DNA of 17,364 nt from Sphingomonadales bacterium (GTDB lineage: Bacteria > Pseudomonadota > Alphaproteobacteria > Sphingomonadales > Sphingomonadaceae): NCBI GenBank assembly GCA_016714795.1, contig JADKCA010000016.1, positions 1-17,364 on the forward strand, given 5' to 3'. Positions 1-8,079 of the stretch are shown piece by piece (positions within the stretch are counted from its first letter, which is position 1; each line of letters begins with the position of its first letter). The position numbers were made by a program, and so were the translations under genes. Below the pieces are notes generated by a model. It was not told the origin of the DNA and ran no database searches. It worked only from the letters and a program-made list of their open reading frames with translations.

Positions 1-2056
1 CGATGCACACGCTCGCGGCGACGGGCAGCATCCGCAAGGTCACGCCTTGGCTCGGCGCCCATGCCAGCATCAGGCACCGAGACCTATCTGCGCCGATCCC
101 GAGGAGAAGCTGCAGATCCCGGCCCAGGCCGCTGGCGCGATCAAACCTGGCGCTTTTAAGCCGCCCTCCGACGCACTGATCACCATGTCGCCGACGTCCG
201 AGACGTTGCAGCCCGTCCCCGGACATTCCTTCAACGCCTGGTATTATCTGGAGTAAAATCACGAACAACCGATGCAATCCCCGCGCCTCCGGCTGCGACA
301 CTCGACATAAATTGCGACTGCAAAGAACTGGTGATTGATTAACTCGCCCGCGCCTTTCCGACCCGGCAGATGGTCGAATATCAGGATGATAACGCGAAAC
401 CCGTTCGCGGCCAATGTTCGATGATCAACGTGCGGGTTTATAATGCCCAGCCGAAGAGGCGCGCGATGCGTCGATTGAACAGCTTTGCGCGTTGCCCGCC
501 ATATTCAGCGCTTGATGCCATCATCCTGCGCTTCGGTCTAGACATGGTTGCCGAAGTGACGGGCCGGTCAAAACGATTGATGCGGTCGGCTGACGGCAGC
601 CAGCGGCTCGAATCCCGCTCGGCACGTTCCAATCTGGTCGAAACCCAGGCCTTCATGAGCGGCAAGCGGGTGCTGATCTTCTCCGATCGCCGGCGGCATG
701 GGGCGAAGCTACCACGCCAGTCTCGACGTCAAAATCAGGCGCGGCGCGTCCATTTTCTGCTCGAACCGGGCTGGCGCGGACCGGGCGATCGAGGATTGGG
801 GCGGACGCACGCACCCATCAGGCGCAACCGCCATTGTTCCGACCGGTCACCACAAATTGCCGCGGCGAATTGCGCTTCACCAGCACGATCGCCAGGCGTC
901 TCGATGATTAGGCGCGCTCACCCGAGGCCAGCGGCAGACTGGTGGCGAATCTGTTCGATCCCTTCCGGACAATCTCGAAAGCGATTATGCCAAGGCCGCG
1001 CTCATCGACTGGTATCATTTGCTGGTACGGGAAAGCTCCAGAGCTGCACGCTCACAGGCTTTGAACGCGACACAGGGTTGAAGCTCACCGATCAGGACGG
1101 CGTCATCGTGAAGATTTGCCGCCAATCCAGCGCTGGCTCAACCGGGCTGCCGGCGCTCCGTATCGCCACCCAGAACGCGAGTTTCGACGAGTTCATTGCC
1201 CCGGCTCGAAACGCGTCTCGGCTGCAAAGGATGCAGGCACCTTCGATGTCGGGGTCGAAACATTGCTCGTCAAAACTGGAAATCTTGACGATCATCCGCA
1301 CCGATCCCCAGACGGGGCGACGTCCCGCTTGAAATTCTCACGCAGCGCCGCCAGCCTCTCGCGCTCACCCGGCTCAAGGCCATGACTCCAGGATGGCGCG
1401 TGGCGTGGCTGCGCAACAGCCGCAGCGGCAAGGTCGCGCTTCGTATCCCCCGCCCACCCGCATATGGACGATCAGGGCAATACCCTCATCCGCTTCGAGC
1501 TGGTCAGGCCCTTGCGCAGCGAGTTATTCTCGAATGCAATCGGCGAAAGCGCCTGGGAGACCATAACCTGCCGAGTTCGATGCCGCCTGGCAGGCTGAGT
1601 TTCGAGGCAGATGCCCACTGATCTGGTGTCCGATACGCCTCTATCTGGCGACGGGCCTGTTGCCCGTCTGGGGCGCCTCCCCAAGGAAGATCTGTCGGTC
1701 ATGCGCATTCTCGTGACGAAGCGGCAATGGCTGGCTCGGGCGGCGTATTCCGGAGATTTATGTTGAGGGGCGTTCTCAATCGGCTTTGGAAGTAAACGAG
1801 CCGGTGGCGATCGCCCCGGAAAGCCCGCGCAAGCGATCCGCTGGGCGCAGCTACGCGCTCAAACACCCTCCAACGCAACGATCAAGACGTCGCGCGTCAC
1901 CGGGCAGAAGCGGCTCAGAGATTGCGGGGGTGAAGCTGCACAACTGCCAAGCCTCAAAGCGATGGGCTGTTTCACCGAGATCATCGCCTACAAGACTGCG
2001 GGTCTTCTATTCCGCTTGATGCGGCGCCTGATATCCTCGCGCGGCTGCTCGCCTGA
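1..2056 (+). pseudogene. Strawberry-notch family helicase, C-terminal part, multiply frameshifted and 5'-truncated by the window edge
   Basis: Joining the three forward frames gives the C-terminal half of a bacterial strawberry-notch (SNF2-like superfamily 2) helicase. Visible blocks in order are a lead-in resembling KELVIDYLARAFPTRQ (about 305-370), LDAIILRFGLDMVAEVTGRS (about 508-570), RVLIFSDAGG-like then GRSYHASLDVK (about 665-735), a motif VI-like GLGRTHRTHQA (about 790-835), RRLD...RGQRQTGGQ (about 895-945), SCTLTGFERDTGLKLTDQDG (about 1040-1100) and a conserved C-terminus ending ARLLA with TGA at 2054-2056. The nucleotide-binding motifs would lie left of the window. At least ten single- or two-base indels are needed. 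Bases 1-255 match only weakly and are included because direction and spacing fit. Family role (known): DNA/RNA helicase-like ATPase common on sphingomonad plasmids next to ParB; its actual function there is not established. Confidence 0.75.
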
Positions 2057-2166
2057 GCGGCGCAGCGATATCGAGAGAGGAGGGGATTGGGCAGGAGTGG
2101 CGCTGCAATGTGTCGCGCCCTTGACCTGATTGAGACTCCGTCCATGAGGCCTTACTCAGATCCCGC
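2057..2166 (+). other. Gap between the helicase and parB-like genes, with a purine-rich SD-like stretch
   Basis: This 110-base spacer carries a purine-rich run, GAGAGAGGAGGGG, at about 2072-2084 that looks like a strong Shine-Dalgarno site but has no good start codon at the right distance. An ATG at 2144 is in a different frame from the ParB-like protein. One indel between 2144 and 2167 could join that ATG to the gene, which would make the true start earlier than the TTG at 2167. No terminator-like hairpin was seen, so the helicase and parB-like genes could share a transcript. Confidence 0.3.
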
Positions 2167-4147
2167 TTGCGGAAGCTGCATCTTTTTCGCCCGCCAATGT
2201 CCGCAAATGACAGCCAGTTGTTCATCAACGAACTCGCCGCCAATATTGGCGAAAACGGCCTGCTGCAAAACCTTGTCGTTGCCCCGATGGCCAAGCCCAA
2301 GGGCCATTATTGTGTGACCGCCGGCGGACGCCGTCTGCGCGCGATGAACCGGCTCGTCGAGATTGGCCAATGGCCAAAGGATGTGAGCGTTGATTGCCGG
2401 TCGCTGCAGGGCGATCCCGCGCAGCAAAGCGAAGTGTCGTTTGCCGAGAATTTCATGCAATTGAAGATGACCGTCACCGACGAAATCCGCGCGTTCAAGC
2501 ACTTCATCAATGAAGGGGCGATGTTGGTGGTATGCCATTGCCCGGCGTTTGGGGCTGACCCGCCGTCATATCGAAGCCCGGTTGCGACTTGCCGATCTGG
2601 CTGAACCGATTTTTGCCGCACTTGATGAAGGCACGATCACGCTCGACATCGCCAAAGCCTATGCAAGCACCGCCAGCCATGAACGCCAATTGATGGTTTG
2701 GGAGCAGATGGCGAACCATTGGCAGGGCAATAATGCCGACACCATCCGCCGGATGATCGCGCACGCTTCTGCCCTTCGACCTCGCCCGTTGCCCGATATG
2801 TTGGGGAAGAGCCTATCGCGAAGCCGGTGGCCGCATCGAATCGACCTGTTCAGCAGAGACCGGCGACAAAATGGCTCGACAGCGAAATTGCGCTCCATTG
2901 CAGGCGAAAAGCTGCAGGCCTTTGCGGTCGAGGTCGCCACCGAAACCGGCTATGGCTGGGTGCGTCCGCTGGTTGGCACTCGGGTGGACCATGCTGCGGT
3001 TGAAGCGCTGCATCCAGGTTCAGGTCGCTCCCTTGAGCGAAGACGAACAGGCACGGATCGCGACGATCGCCGATGAAATGGCGGAGATCGAAGCCAAGTT
3101 TGAGGCCGGGCTTGATGATGATGGTGACGCAGACGCGCTTGAAGATCGATTTGTTGCCCTTGAAGCCGAACTGGTCCGCATTCAGGACAAACCCGGCATC
3201 GTGTCTGACGAGATGAAGCCAAGCGTCGGCTGCTTTGTCATCCTGGATGGCGAAGGCAGGCCGGTCATCGACGCCACGCTTTACAGCGAAACCACGCCGC
3301 GCAAGCAGCGCAGCACGGCAACGACGGGCGGCGCTGGCGAAGGAAACGGAGCAGGTGACGGCACAGGCGACGGCGAAGATGGTATGGGGGCAATCAAACC
3401 GCTCTCGCAACGCCTGATTGGCGAATTGTCGGTGCAGCGCCGCGACATTCTGGCATCCAATCTCGCGGTCAATCCGGCGGTCGCGCTCGATCTCCTGATC
3501 TTCGCCATCGCCGACCGCACGCCAACCTATGGCCGCGACGACCGCGGGACGACGATCCGGGCGCCCGAACCGTCTTGCTATCTCGATACCTATCCGGCCT
3601 CACCTGCCTTTGAACAGCTTGCTGAAATCCGCGACGGTCTCGACACCAGCTGGACCGAGCCTGAAACGACCGTTGCCCGCTTCGAGGCCTTTGCCGGACT
3701 TGACGATGACGCCAAGGCTGGCTGGCTCGCCTATGTCGTTGCCAAATCGCTCGAACCCAGCATCGGTGGCGCGCGCATTGGCCATCAAGGTCCCAGCGGC
3801 AACGACCTGCACGACCATCTTGCTGGTCTGATACAAATCGACGTCGCCCAGCATTGGCGCCCGAACGCTGCCAATTATTTTGACCGGGTCGGCAAGCAGC
3901 ACGCTCCGCCACATCACCGACATCGGCGGGACGACGATGGCGGCGAGCTATATGGCGAAGCAAGAAGGCGACCTGTCCCAGACCTGCGAGAAACTGTTCG
4001 CAGGCGAGACCATCGTCGCACCGGAGGTCAAGGCCGCCGCGCTTTGCCCGGGTGCCCGATGCGATCCGGTTCGGACCTACCGTTGACGGTGCAATTGACG
4101 CAGACGCCGAGCTTGCTGACATCGCAGAAACGCCTGGTGGAATCTGA
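2167..4147 (+). pseudogene. ParB/RepB-like protein with long C-terminal extension, frameshifted
   Basis: The N-terminal ParB/sulfiredoxin-like nuclease fold is clear: RKLHL, NELAANIGENGLLQNLVV, then the box II-like AGGRRLRAMNRL (about 2316-2350). A helix-turn-helix follows as IARRLGLTRRHIEARLRLAD (about 2535-2605), then LDEGTITLDIAKAYA. Residues after that form the long variable C-terminal half seen in plasmid ParB-like proteins, including an acidic segment, a Gly/Asp-rich linker (about 3325-3390) and a final domain containing HWRPNAANYFDRV. Frame changes are needed near 2525, 2780-2880, 2990, 3900 and 4060; the last gives an end at TGA 4145-4147. The TTG at 2167 is the first in-frame start but may not be the native one. 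Family role (known): CTPase and centromere-binding protein in partition. No parA lies beside it, so a partition role is only a possibility; such orphan ParB-like proteins may act in conjugation or plasmid regulation instead. Confidence 0.8.
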
Positions 4148-4272
4148 GGACGAACAACATCGCGACGTCGAAGATCTAGTCGACGCCTGACCCTTGCTGC
4201 CTGACCCTGCCGCGCCTGCCGTTTATCGGTTTGCGCGGCAGTCCGTTGGACGAACTCACGGGAAGATTTTCT
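4148..4272 (+). other. Spacer between the parB-like and ardC-like genes
   Basis: This 125-base gap has no convincing gene. It contains an imperfect GC-rich repeat of the form CCGCGCCTGCCG ... GCGCGGCAG (about 4209-4243) that could pair as an RNA hairpin, but no T-tract follows. Purine-rich GGGAAGAT sits at 4260-4267, shortly before the ATG at 4273, and is a plausible ribosome binding site for the ArdC-like gene. Confidence 0.3.
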
Positions 4273-5170
4273 ATGCCAGCGTTTCGCAAAATCGACGCGG
4301 CGGCTACCGTCACCGCGCTCATCTCGAAAAGTTAAAGACCGGAACCGCGCCTGGGTGCGACCCCTGGTCGACAACGGGATGCGCCCTGCGCGCCACAATG
4401 GTTTGCCCTATACCGGGATCAACACGCTCTACCTCTGGGCAATTGCCGATGCGCAGGGGTTTACCAGCCCCTATTGGATGACCGCGCGGCAGGCTGCCGA
4501 ATTGGGCGCACAAGTTCGAGGCGGTGAACGCCATGCGATCAGCGTCTATTATGCGACGGCCAAGCGGGCAGGCGGGCAGGGGCTTGCCGGTGAGCAAGGC
4601 GACCGGAGGTTCCGCTTCCTCAAATGCTATGCGGTCTACAATGCCGACCAGATTGACGGGTTGCCGCCGCATTATCATCCCGAACCCGCCGATTGCCTGA
4701 ACGATCCGGTCGAACAGCGATTGGGTATCGAGGCCTTTTTCGACCCCGTTCCAGTCCCCGTCCGGCACGGCGGTGACCGCGCTTATTACAGTCCGTCGAG
4801 CGATCATATCCAGATGCCGCGTGCCCGCCATTTCAGTCGCTCGACCATTATTGGTCGACGCGCGCATGAATGCGTTCGCGCAACCGGCGCTCAGCACCGA
4901 CTGAAGCGTCAGTTTGGCAGGCGTTTTGGCGACAAGGCCTATGCTTTTGAGGAGCTGGTCGCCTGTCTCGGCCAGTCGTTGATCTCGGCTGAACTCGGGC
5001 TACCAGCCAGTCTCCACGACAGCCACGCTTCTTACATCGCGTCATGGATCGATGTGCTCGAACGCGACAAGACCGCGATCATTCATGCTGCTGCCAAAGC
5101 CGAGCAAGCGGTCACCTGGCTGCGTTGCTGCAGCGCTTCTGAGGCCGCGCCTCTCAAAATTGCAGCGTGA
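4273..5170 (+). pseudogene. ArdC-type antirestriction / zincin-like metallopeptidase-domain protein, frameshifted
   Basis: The protein starts MPAFRKIDAAATVTALI at 4273. After three or four indels (about 4322-4385) it continues with the ArdC N-terminal ssDNA-binding domain: PARHNGLPYTGINTLYLW, YWMTARQAAELGAQVRGGE, then the block ending CYAVYNADQIDGLP. The C-terminal part is the polyvalent zincin domain: DHIQMP, then the metalloprotease helix and FGDKAYAFEELVACLGQSLI. The expected HExxH reads HECVR (4865-4879), so the second zinc-ligand His is Arg here. Just before it, about 12 residues are in the wrong frame and the frame is then restored. ArdC proteins (known) bind ssDNA and protect incoming plasmid DNA during conjugation. 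Position after helicase and parB-like genes fits a plasmid leading-region or maintenance module. The stop at 5168-5170 looks natural. Confidence 0.78.
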
Positions 5171-5200
5171 CAGCAGGGACGGTGCAGATTTGGCAGGATG

Positions 5201-5229
5201 TTGACCGGCTTGGCAGCTCATGTTATACA
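5201..5229 (+). promoter_or_regulatory. Sigma70-like promoter of the mazEF-like operon
   Basis: A -35-like TTGACC (5201-5206) and a -10-like TATACA (5224-5229) are separated by exactly 17 bases. They lie 27 bases upstream of the MazE-like start, whose SD is GGAG at 5244-5247. This is the best-matching promoter in the window. Transcription starting about seven bases after the -10 would leave a short leader. Confidence 0.6.
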
Positions 5230-5239
5230 AAAATATAAC
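5222..5239. promoter_or_regulatory. Palindromic operator candidate overlapping the -10 of mazEF
   Basis: GTTATA (5222-5227) and TATAAC (5234-5239) are perfect inverted 6-base arms around the 6-base spacer CAAAAA. The left arm overlaps the -10 box. MazE/AbrB-type antitoxins are known to repress their own promoter by binding such palindromes, alone or with toxin, so this is the expected operator. The binding itself is inferred. Confidence 0.5.
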
Positions 5240-5255
5240 TATTGGAGACCAGTCA

Positions 5256-5513
5256 ATGCACATTACCAATCTTCGAAAGGTCGGCGGATCGGTGATGCTT
5301 GCAGTGCCACCGGCATTGCTGGACTTGCTGCACCTGAAAGCCGGTGCCTCTGTTGGGGTTGTTGTTGATGGCGGACGCCTTGTTATCGAAGCGTCACCGC
5401 GCCCGCGCTATTCGCTGGCGGAACTGCTCGCGGTATCTGATTATCCCGAGGCGCTTCCACCGGAAGATCGCGAATGGCTTGACGCACCCACTGTGGGCAA
5501 GGAGCTTTTGTGA
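5256..5513 (+). CDS. MazE/PemI-like antitoxin (AbrB/MazE DNA-binding fold)
   Basis: An 85-residue protein starting MHITNLRKVGGSVMLAVPPA. The first 45 residues show the swapped-hairpin AbrB/MazE pattern (RKVGGSVMLAVPPALLD, then the V-V-V-x-G-G-R-L-V-I-E strand). The C-terminal tail, containing RYSLAELLA and LPPEDREWLDAP, is the acidic, flexible toxin-wrapping region of MazE/PemI/ChpI antitoxins. The ATG at 5256 is chosen over the upstream TTG because GGAG at 5244-5247 sits at the right distance. Its last codons overlap the toxin gene by 4 bases. Role (known for the family): neutralises the MazF ribonuclease and represses the operon. The frame is intact, unlike the genes to its left. Confidence 0.9.
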   Translation: MHITNLRKVGGSVMLAVPPALLDLLHLKAGASVGVVVDGGRLVIEASPRPRYSLAELLAVSDYPEALPPEDREWLDAPTVGKELL

Positions 5514-5836
5514 ACAGAGGAGACATCTATATGGTGTCGCTCAACCCTACCCAAAGTCGCGAGCAACAGGGACACCGGCCTGTGCTGGTCATTTCGCCAA
5601 CCGAATTTAACGCCGCAACCAAAATGCCTGTCGTTTTGCCGATCACAAATGGGGGAGATTTTGCCCGTCGTCTCGGCTTCTCTGTGGCGATCTCTGGTAT
5701 CAAGACCACGGGGATAGTGCGCTGCGACCAGCCTCGCGTGCTTGACATTGCAGAACGCGGTGGCCGCAAAGTAGATACCTTGCCGACGGCATTGTTAGAC
5801 GAGGTGCTCGCCAAGGTCGCCACGCTGTTCGAATAG
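5510..5836 (+). CDS. MazF/PemK-like toxin, sequence-specific endoribonuclease
   Basis: A 108-residue protein starting with GTG at 5510, inside the GTGA overlap with the antitoxin stop. It shows the PemK/MazF signature: NRGDIYMVSLNPT (residues 2-14), GHRPVLVIS (21-29), PVVLPIT (40-46) and VRCDQPRVLDI (70-80). R71 and D73 of VRCDQ correspond to the catalytic Arg/Asp pair described for Kid. Family role (known): ribosome-independent cleavage of mRNA at short motifs, held in check by the antitoxin, and typically a plasmid maintenance or phage-stress module. Translational coupling to the antitoxin is expected from the overlap. The length and all motifs are normal, so the toxin is probably active. 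Confidence 0.92.
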   Translation: MNRGDIYMVSLNPTQSREQQGHRPVLVISPTEFNAATKMPVVLPITNGGDFARRLGFSVAISGIKTTGIVRCDQPRVLDIAERGGRKVDTLPTALLDEVLAKVATLFE

Positions 5837-5946
5837 TCTTAAAGAAACTGCGTTGGAGCCTTACCGCTGGCCGCAGCACATAATCGCAAGAGAGGGGAGG
5901 GGGAAAGGCTTTCTCGCGCTTGAATTCATCAAGCGGGGAGACACCA

Positions 5947-6612
5947 ATGACCTACGACCTCGCTTTCCGCTTTGCCCGTGCGCTCCAGCCCGATGCCTTG
6001 GTAACGATCCAGAACGCCTGCGCAGCCCTTGCCGATGCGATGAAAGACGCCCGCAATGCAGGCTGCGATATCGAGCGCGATCCCGCCGTCATTCTGCTCG
6101 GTCGCCATCTGGGCCGGGTTGCCTCCGGACTCGATCCTGCGGCAAGTTATCCTGCAGACGGTGCGATGCGGCAGGCCTGTTTTGAGCGGATTGCTGAGCT
6201 TCGGGCCAAACCAGCGATCGTTCCGCTCGCTCGGCGCGGTGTAGCCTATGACCCGGAAGCGAAGCGCGCCTTTCATCGCGAAGCCCGGAACGCGCTAGCA
6301 GCACTGGCGCGCGAACTCGGGCTGGTGCCGGGTGATTATGATCTGCGGGTCAATGCAGGCGGTGTCGCTGTTTCGGGCGAAGTCACGTTGCATGGTGAAA
6401 CAGTCTATGTCCAGATCAGCTGCGGCGTGATGGGGCCGGGACGCGAGATCCTCTATCGCCGCTGCAACGGGCGGCGCGACTATTGCGGCGACCGCAACCA
6501 TTTTGCCGACATCTCGGTGGCCGTCGACGCCGCGCACTTTGCGAGGCTCTTGCGACGTGACCTCCATCTGGCGCCCGAAACCGTCCGGCAGGACGCGTTG
6601 GCACCCGCCTGA
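5947..6612 (+). CDS. Conserved plasmid-type hypothetical protein, 221 residues
   Basis: I do not recognise a named family. The ATG at 5947 is chosen because GGGGAG at 5935-5940 lies at a good distance; the frame opens slightly earlier. The N-terminal half is helical and Ala-rich (FARALQPDALVTIQNACAAL; LLGRHLGRVASGLDP). Residues about 110-186 look like a compact beta-rich domain: LVPGDYDLRVNAGGVAVSGE, then the strand YVQISCGVMGPG. Three possible metal or disulfide residues cluster near its end, C173, C180 and H185, in CNGRRDYCGDRNHF. There is no signal peptide or membrane segment. The gene has its own SD and is followed 58 bases later by another + strand gene, so the two may be co-transcribed. 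The codon pattern and undisturbed frame show it is a real gene. Confidence 0.8.
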   Translation: MTYDLAFRFARALQPDALVTIQNACAALADAMKDARNAGCDIERDPAVILLGRHLGRVASGLDPAASYPADGAMRQACFERIAELRAKPAIVPLARRGVAYDPEAKRAFHREARNALAALARELGLVPGDYDLRVNAGGVAVSGEVTLHGETVYVQISCGVMGPGREILYRRCNGRRDYCGDRNHFADISVAVDAAHFARLLRRDLHLAPETVRQDALAPA

Positions 6613-6629
6613 TTATCCACAACACCCGC

Positions 6630-6650
6630 GCGTCTGAGCGTCTCAGACGC
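6630..6650. repeat. Perfect 9-bp inverted repeat with 3-nt loop
   Basis: GCGTCTGAG (6630-6638) pairs perfectly with CTCAGACGC (6642-6650) around the loop CGT. The hairpin lies between the stop of the 221-residue gene and the SD (AAGGAG, 6658-6663) of the next gene. No T-run follows the stem, so a classical intrinsic terminator is doubtful. An attenuating hairpin, an mRNA-end stabiliser or a protein-binding operator fit as well. Confidence 0.6.
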
Positions 6651-6670
6651 AAAGGCCAAGGAGATACGAC

Positions 6671-7267
6671 ATGGGTTGGCTATCAATGACGGCTGCCGGA
6701 ATGGGCGGACACCAGGCCCAAGCCTATCTCGACGCACAGTTCAGCTTTGCGCCTGACGCCGCAAAGCAGCGTGACACAGGCTTGCGCGTGTTGCGTTCGT
6801 CGATGGTTGGCCATGTCTATTATGCCGCTGTCGAAAGCTATGACGATAAGGGGACCAAGTCGGTTTTTGCTGTGGTCTGTCTGACCCGCTGGAACCCCAA
6901 GGCCCGTGACGGGTATATCTTTGCGTATAAGGACATGGATGAAAGCTGTGGGCCGCATGAAAGCCAATGTCCGGCACGGATCCTGGATCTCCTAACCGAA
7001 CCAACGAATGACTATGCCCGCGAATGGCGAGCGCGGTGTCGGGCGCGGCTGCTCCTTACCGGTCGTAAACTGCCCAGGACAGGCGACCGTCTGATCTTCC
7101 CAGAGCCGGTGCGGTTCAGCGACGGCTATGAAGGCCGAGAGTTTGACGTCGTGCGAAGACAACGAGCAATTCTGCTCCAGAGGCCAGACACGAGCGCGCT
7201 GTGCAAGGTATCGCGACTGATGGAGCGCCGCTGGTCGATCGTGCCTGGTCCTGTGACCAGACAATGA
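6671..7267 (+). CDS. DUF6927-like conserved protein, 198 residues
   Basis: The protein starts MGWLSMTAAGMGGHQAQAYL with a clear SD (AAGGAG, 6658-6663) seven bases before the ATG. From memory this resembles the DUF6927 group of short soluble proteins on alphaproteobacterial plasmids; I cannot verify the number here. Visible blocks are YLDAQF (residues 19-24), VYYAAVES (49-56), VFAVVCLTRWNPKARDGYIF (65-84), YKDMDESCGPHESQCPARIL (86-105, two cysteines) and a basic C-terminal part. There is no signal peptide, membrane segment or recognisable catalytic motif. The frame is intact. It converges with the - strand operon; the 70-base gap holds no obvious terminator. Function unknown. Confidence 0.8.
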   Translation: MGWLSMTAAGMGGHQAQAYLDAQFSFAPDAAKQRDTGLRVLRSSMVGHVYYAAVESYDDKGTKSVFAVVCLTRWNPKARDGYIFAYKDMDESCGPHESQCPARILDLLTEPTNDYAREWRARCRARLLLTGRKLPRTGDRLIFPEPVRFSDGYEGREFDVVRRQRAILLQRPDTSALCKVSRLMERRWSIVPGPVTRQ

Positions 7268-7337
7268 CCAGATTTTGCTCTTTTGCGCGAAAGACCGTCC
7301 CATGAGCAATAGCACCCAGGCCATCTCCAAATCATCG

Positions 7338-7548
7338 CTACGCGCTAGGCTTTGTAGCATCGAAAATGCCAATCGCCTCGCTGTCCAGGTCGCCGATGAG
7401 GTGAACAGTGATACCGCAGTGGTGCGAACTGGTAATCCAGCGTAGCCTTTTAGGGTCGTGCTCGCCAATTGCGCCGGAGAAGCGGATATCGTCTCGCGCA
7501 CGCTCAATTGTGGGGATCGTCAGGGTTTCAAGCGCTTGGCGTAAGCAT
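7338..7548 (-). pseudogene. Unrecognised small protein (about 69 residues), one-base frameshift next to the start
   Basis: On the minus strand a clean open stretch encodes QALETLTIPTIERARDDIRF, SGAIGEHDPKRLRWITSSHH, then CGITVHLIGDLDSEAIGIFD and ATKPSA before TAG at 7338-7340. It has no start in its own frame, but ATG at 7548 begins M-L-T in the neighbouring frame, and removing one base within the next six bases joins them. It follows the DUF6961-like gene by 27 bases, so it would be the last gene of the operon. The fold is likely small alpha/beta and the protein is soluble. I cannot name a family. It is included because the residue pattern is protein-like and its neighbours show the same single-base breaks. 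Confidence 0.5.
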
Positions 7549-7575
7549 GCCTACAGCCCTTGTTTCGAAATCAAC

Positions 7576-7782
7576 TTACTGGACCGACTCGTCCCGAGAC
7601 GAACTTCGCCTGAGCTGCTTCAGCCGCTCGGCGATGGCGAACCAGGTGGCGATTCCATTTGTATCTCCGGCGTTTTGCAATGATGCGATACGCTCCGCGA
7701 CGAAGTCATCGGCCCCGTTTTGATGCTGGGTCAAGACCTGCTGGGCGCAAGCCCAAAGCTCCCATTCGGTTATGCCAGCCAT
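7576..7782 (-). CDS. DUF6961-like small protein, 68 residues
   Basis: The sequence starts MAGITEWELWACAQQVLTQH and continues GADDFVAERIASLQNAGDTN and GIATWFAIAERLKQL. This is the W-A-C-A ... H-G/N-x-A ... F-V-A-x-R-I ... A-G-D ... W-x-x-I-A-x-R pattern of the tiny helical DUF6961 group common in sphingomonads (family name from memory). The ATG at 7782 overlaps the end of the preceding DUF5818-like gene (stop at 7770-7772), which indicates translational coupling. The protein is all-helical with no membrane segment. Function unknown; it usually occurs in runs of other small accessory genes, as here. Confidence 0.75.
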   Translation of the reverse strand: MAGITEWELWACAQQVLTQHQNGADDFVAERIASLQNAGDTNGIATWFAIAERLKQLRRSSSRDESVQ

Positions 7783-8079
7783 CCAGCAATCGTCATGATG
7801 AGAGAGAGGATAACAAGGATTGTCGCAACCCCGGCAGAGAACTGCCAGCTGCTGAATAACCCAGTCCGGATGATCTCACCTCTCGTCGCTATGGACTCGA
7901 CATCAAGCCAGTCGAAGCCAGTCCGTGTCCCGCAGATTTGGACTCGCTGCCCCAGCAAGCGGCGTGATCCTCGCGGGGCATCTAGCCGCCAATGTCCGCC
8001 ATGATCCCGCCGCAGCAGCAGTTGATTGGCGTCCTCAATCAGAACGCCGGTTTCCTGATGATGTGTTCCTACGAGGCAT
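7770..8079 (-). pseudogene. DUF5818-like protein with C-terminal membrane anchor, one-base frameshift at its start
   Basis: The readable part is HHQETGVLIEDANQLLLRRD, then GGHWRLDAPRGSRRLLGQRV, then GTRTGFDWLDVESI. This is the beta-rich DUF5818 pattern (TG-L, GG-W-LDA, R-V-x-G-x-R-x-G-F-D-x-L-D-V). A C-terminal hydrophobic stretch, FSAGVATILVILSLIMTIAG, should be a transmembrane anchor, an addition to the usual short form. ATG at 8079 gives M-P-R and, after removal of one A, continues as GTHHQETG, the usual start. As sequenced, the coding frame instead reads through from the upstream thermonuclease gene. It lies inside the operon and overlaps the DUF6961-like start. The soluble domain's role is unknown. 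Confidence 0.68.

Noticed and set aside
370..1332. Long + strand open frame of 320 codons taken as one protein
   Set aside because: Only segments of it match the strawberry-notch family; other segments match in the other two frames, so the continuous translation is a mosaic of correct and wrong frames.
3469..4398. 309-codon open frame on the minus strand
   Set aside because: It lies opposite the ParB-like coding region, is very Arg-rich, has no family pattern and no SD. It is an antisense shadow in high-GC DNA.
6630..6650. Intrinsic terminator call for the 9-bp hairpin
   Set aside because: No T-tract follows the stem; it is reported only as an inverted repeat.
7268..7337. Bidirectional terminator in the convergent gap
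   Set aside because: No convincing hairpin with T-tract on either strand was found in these 70 bases.
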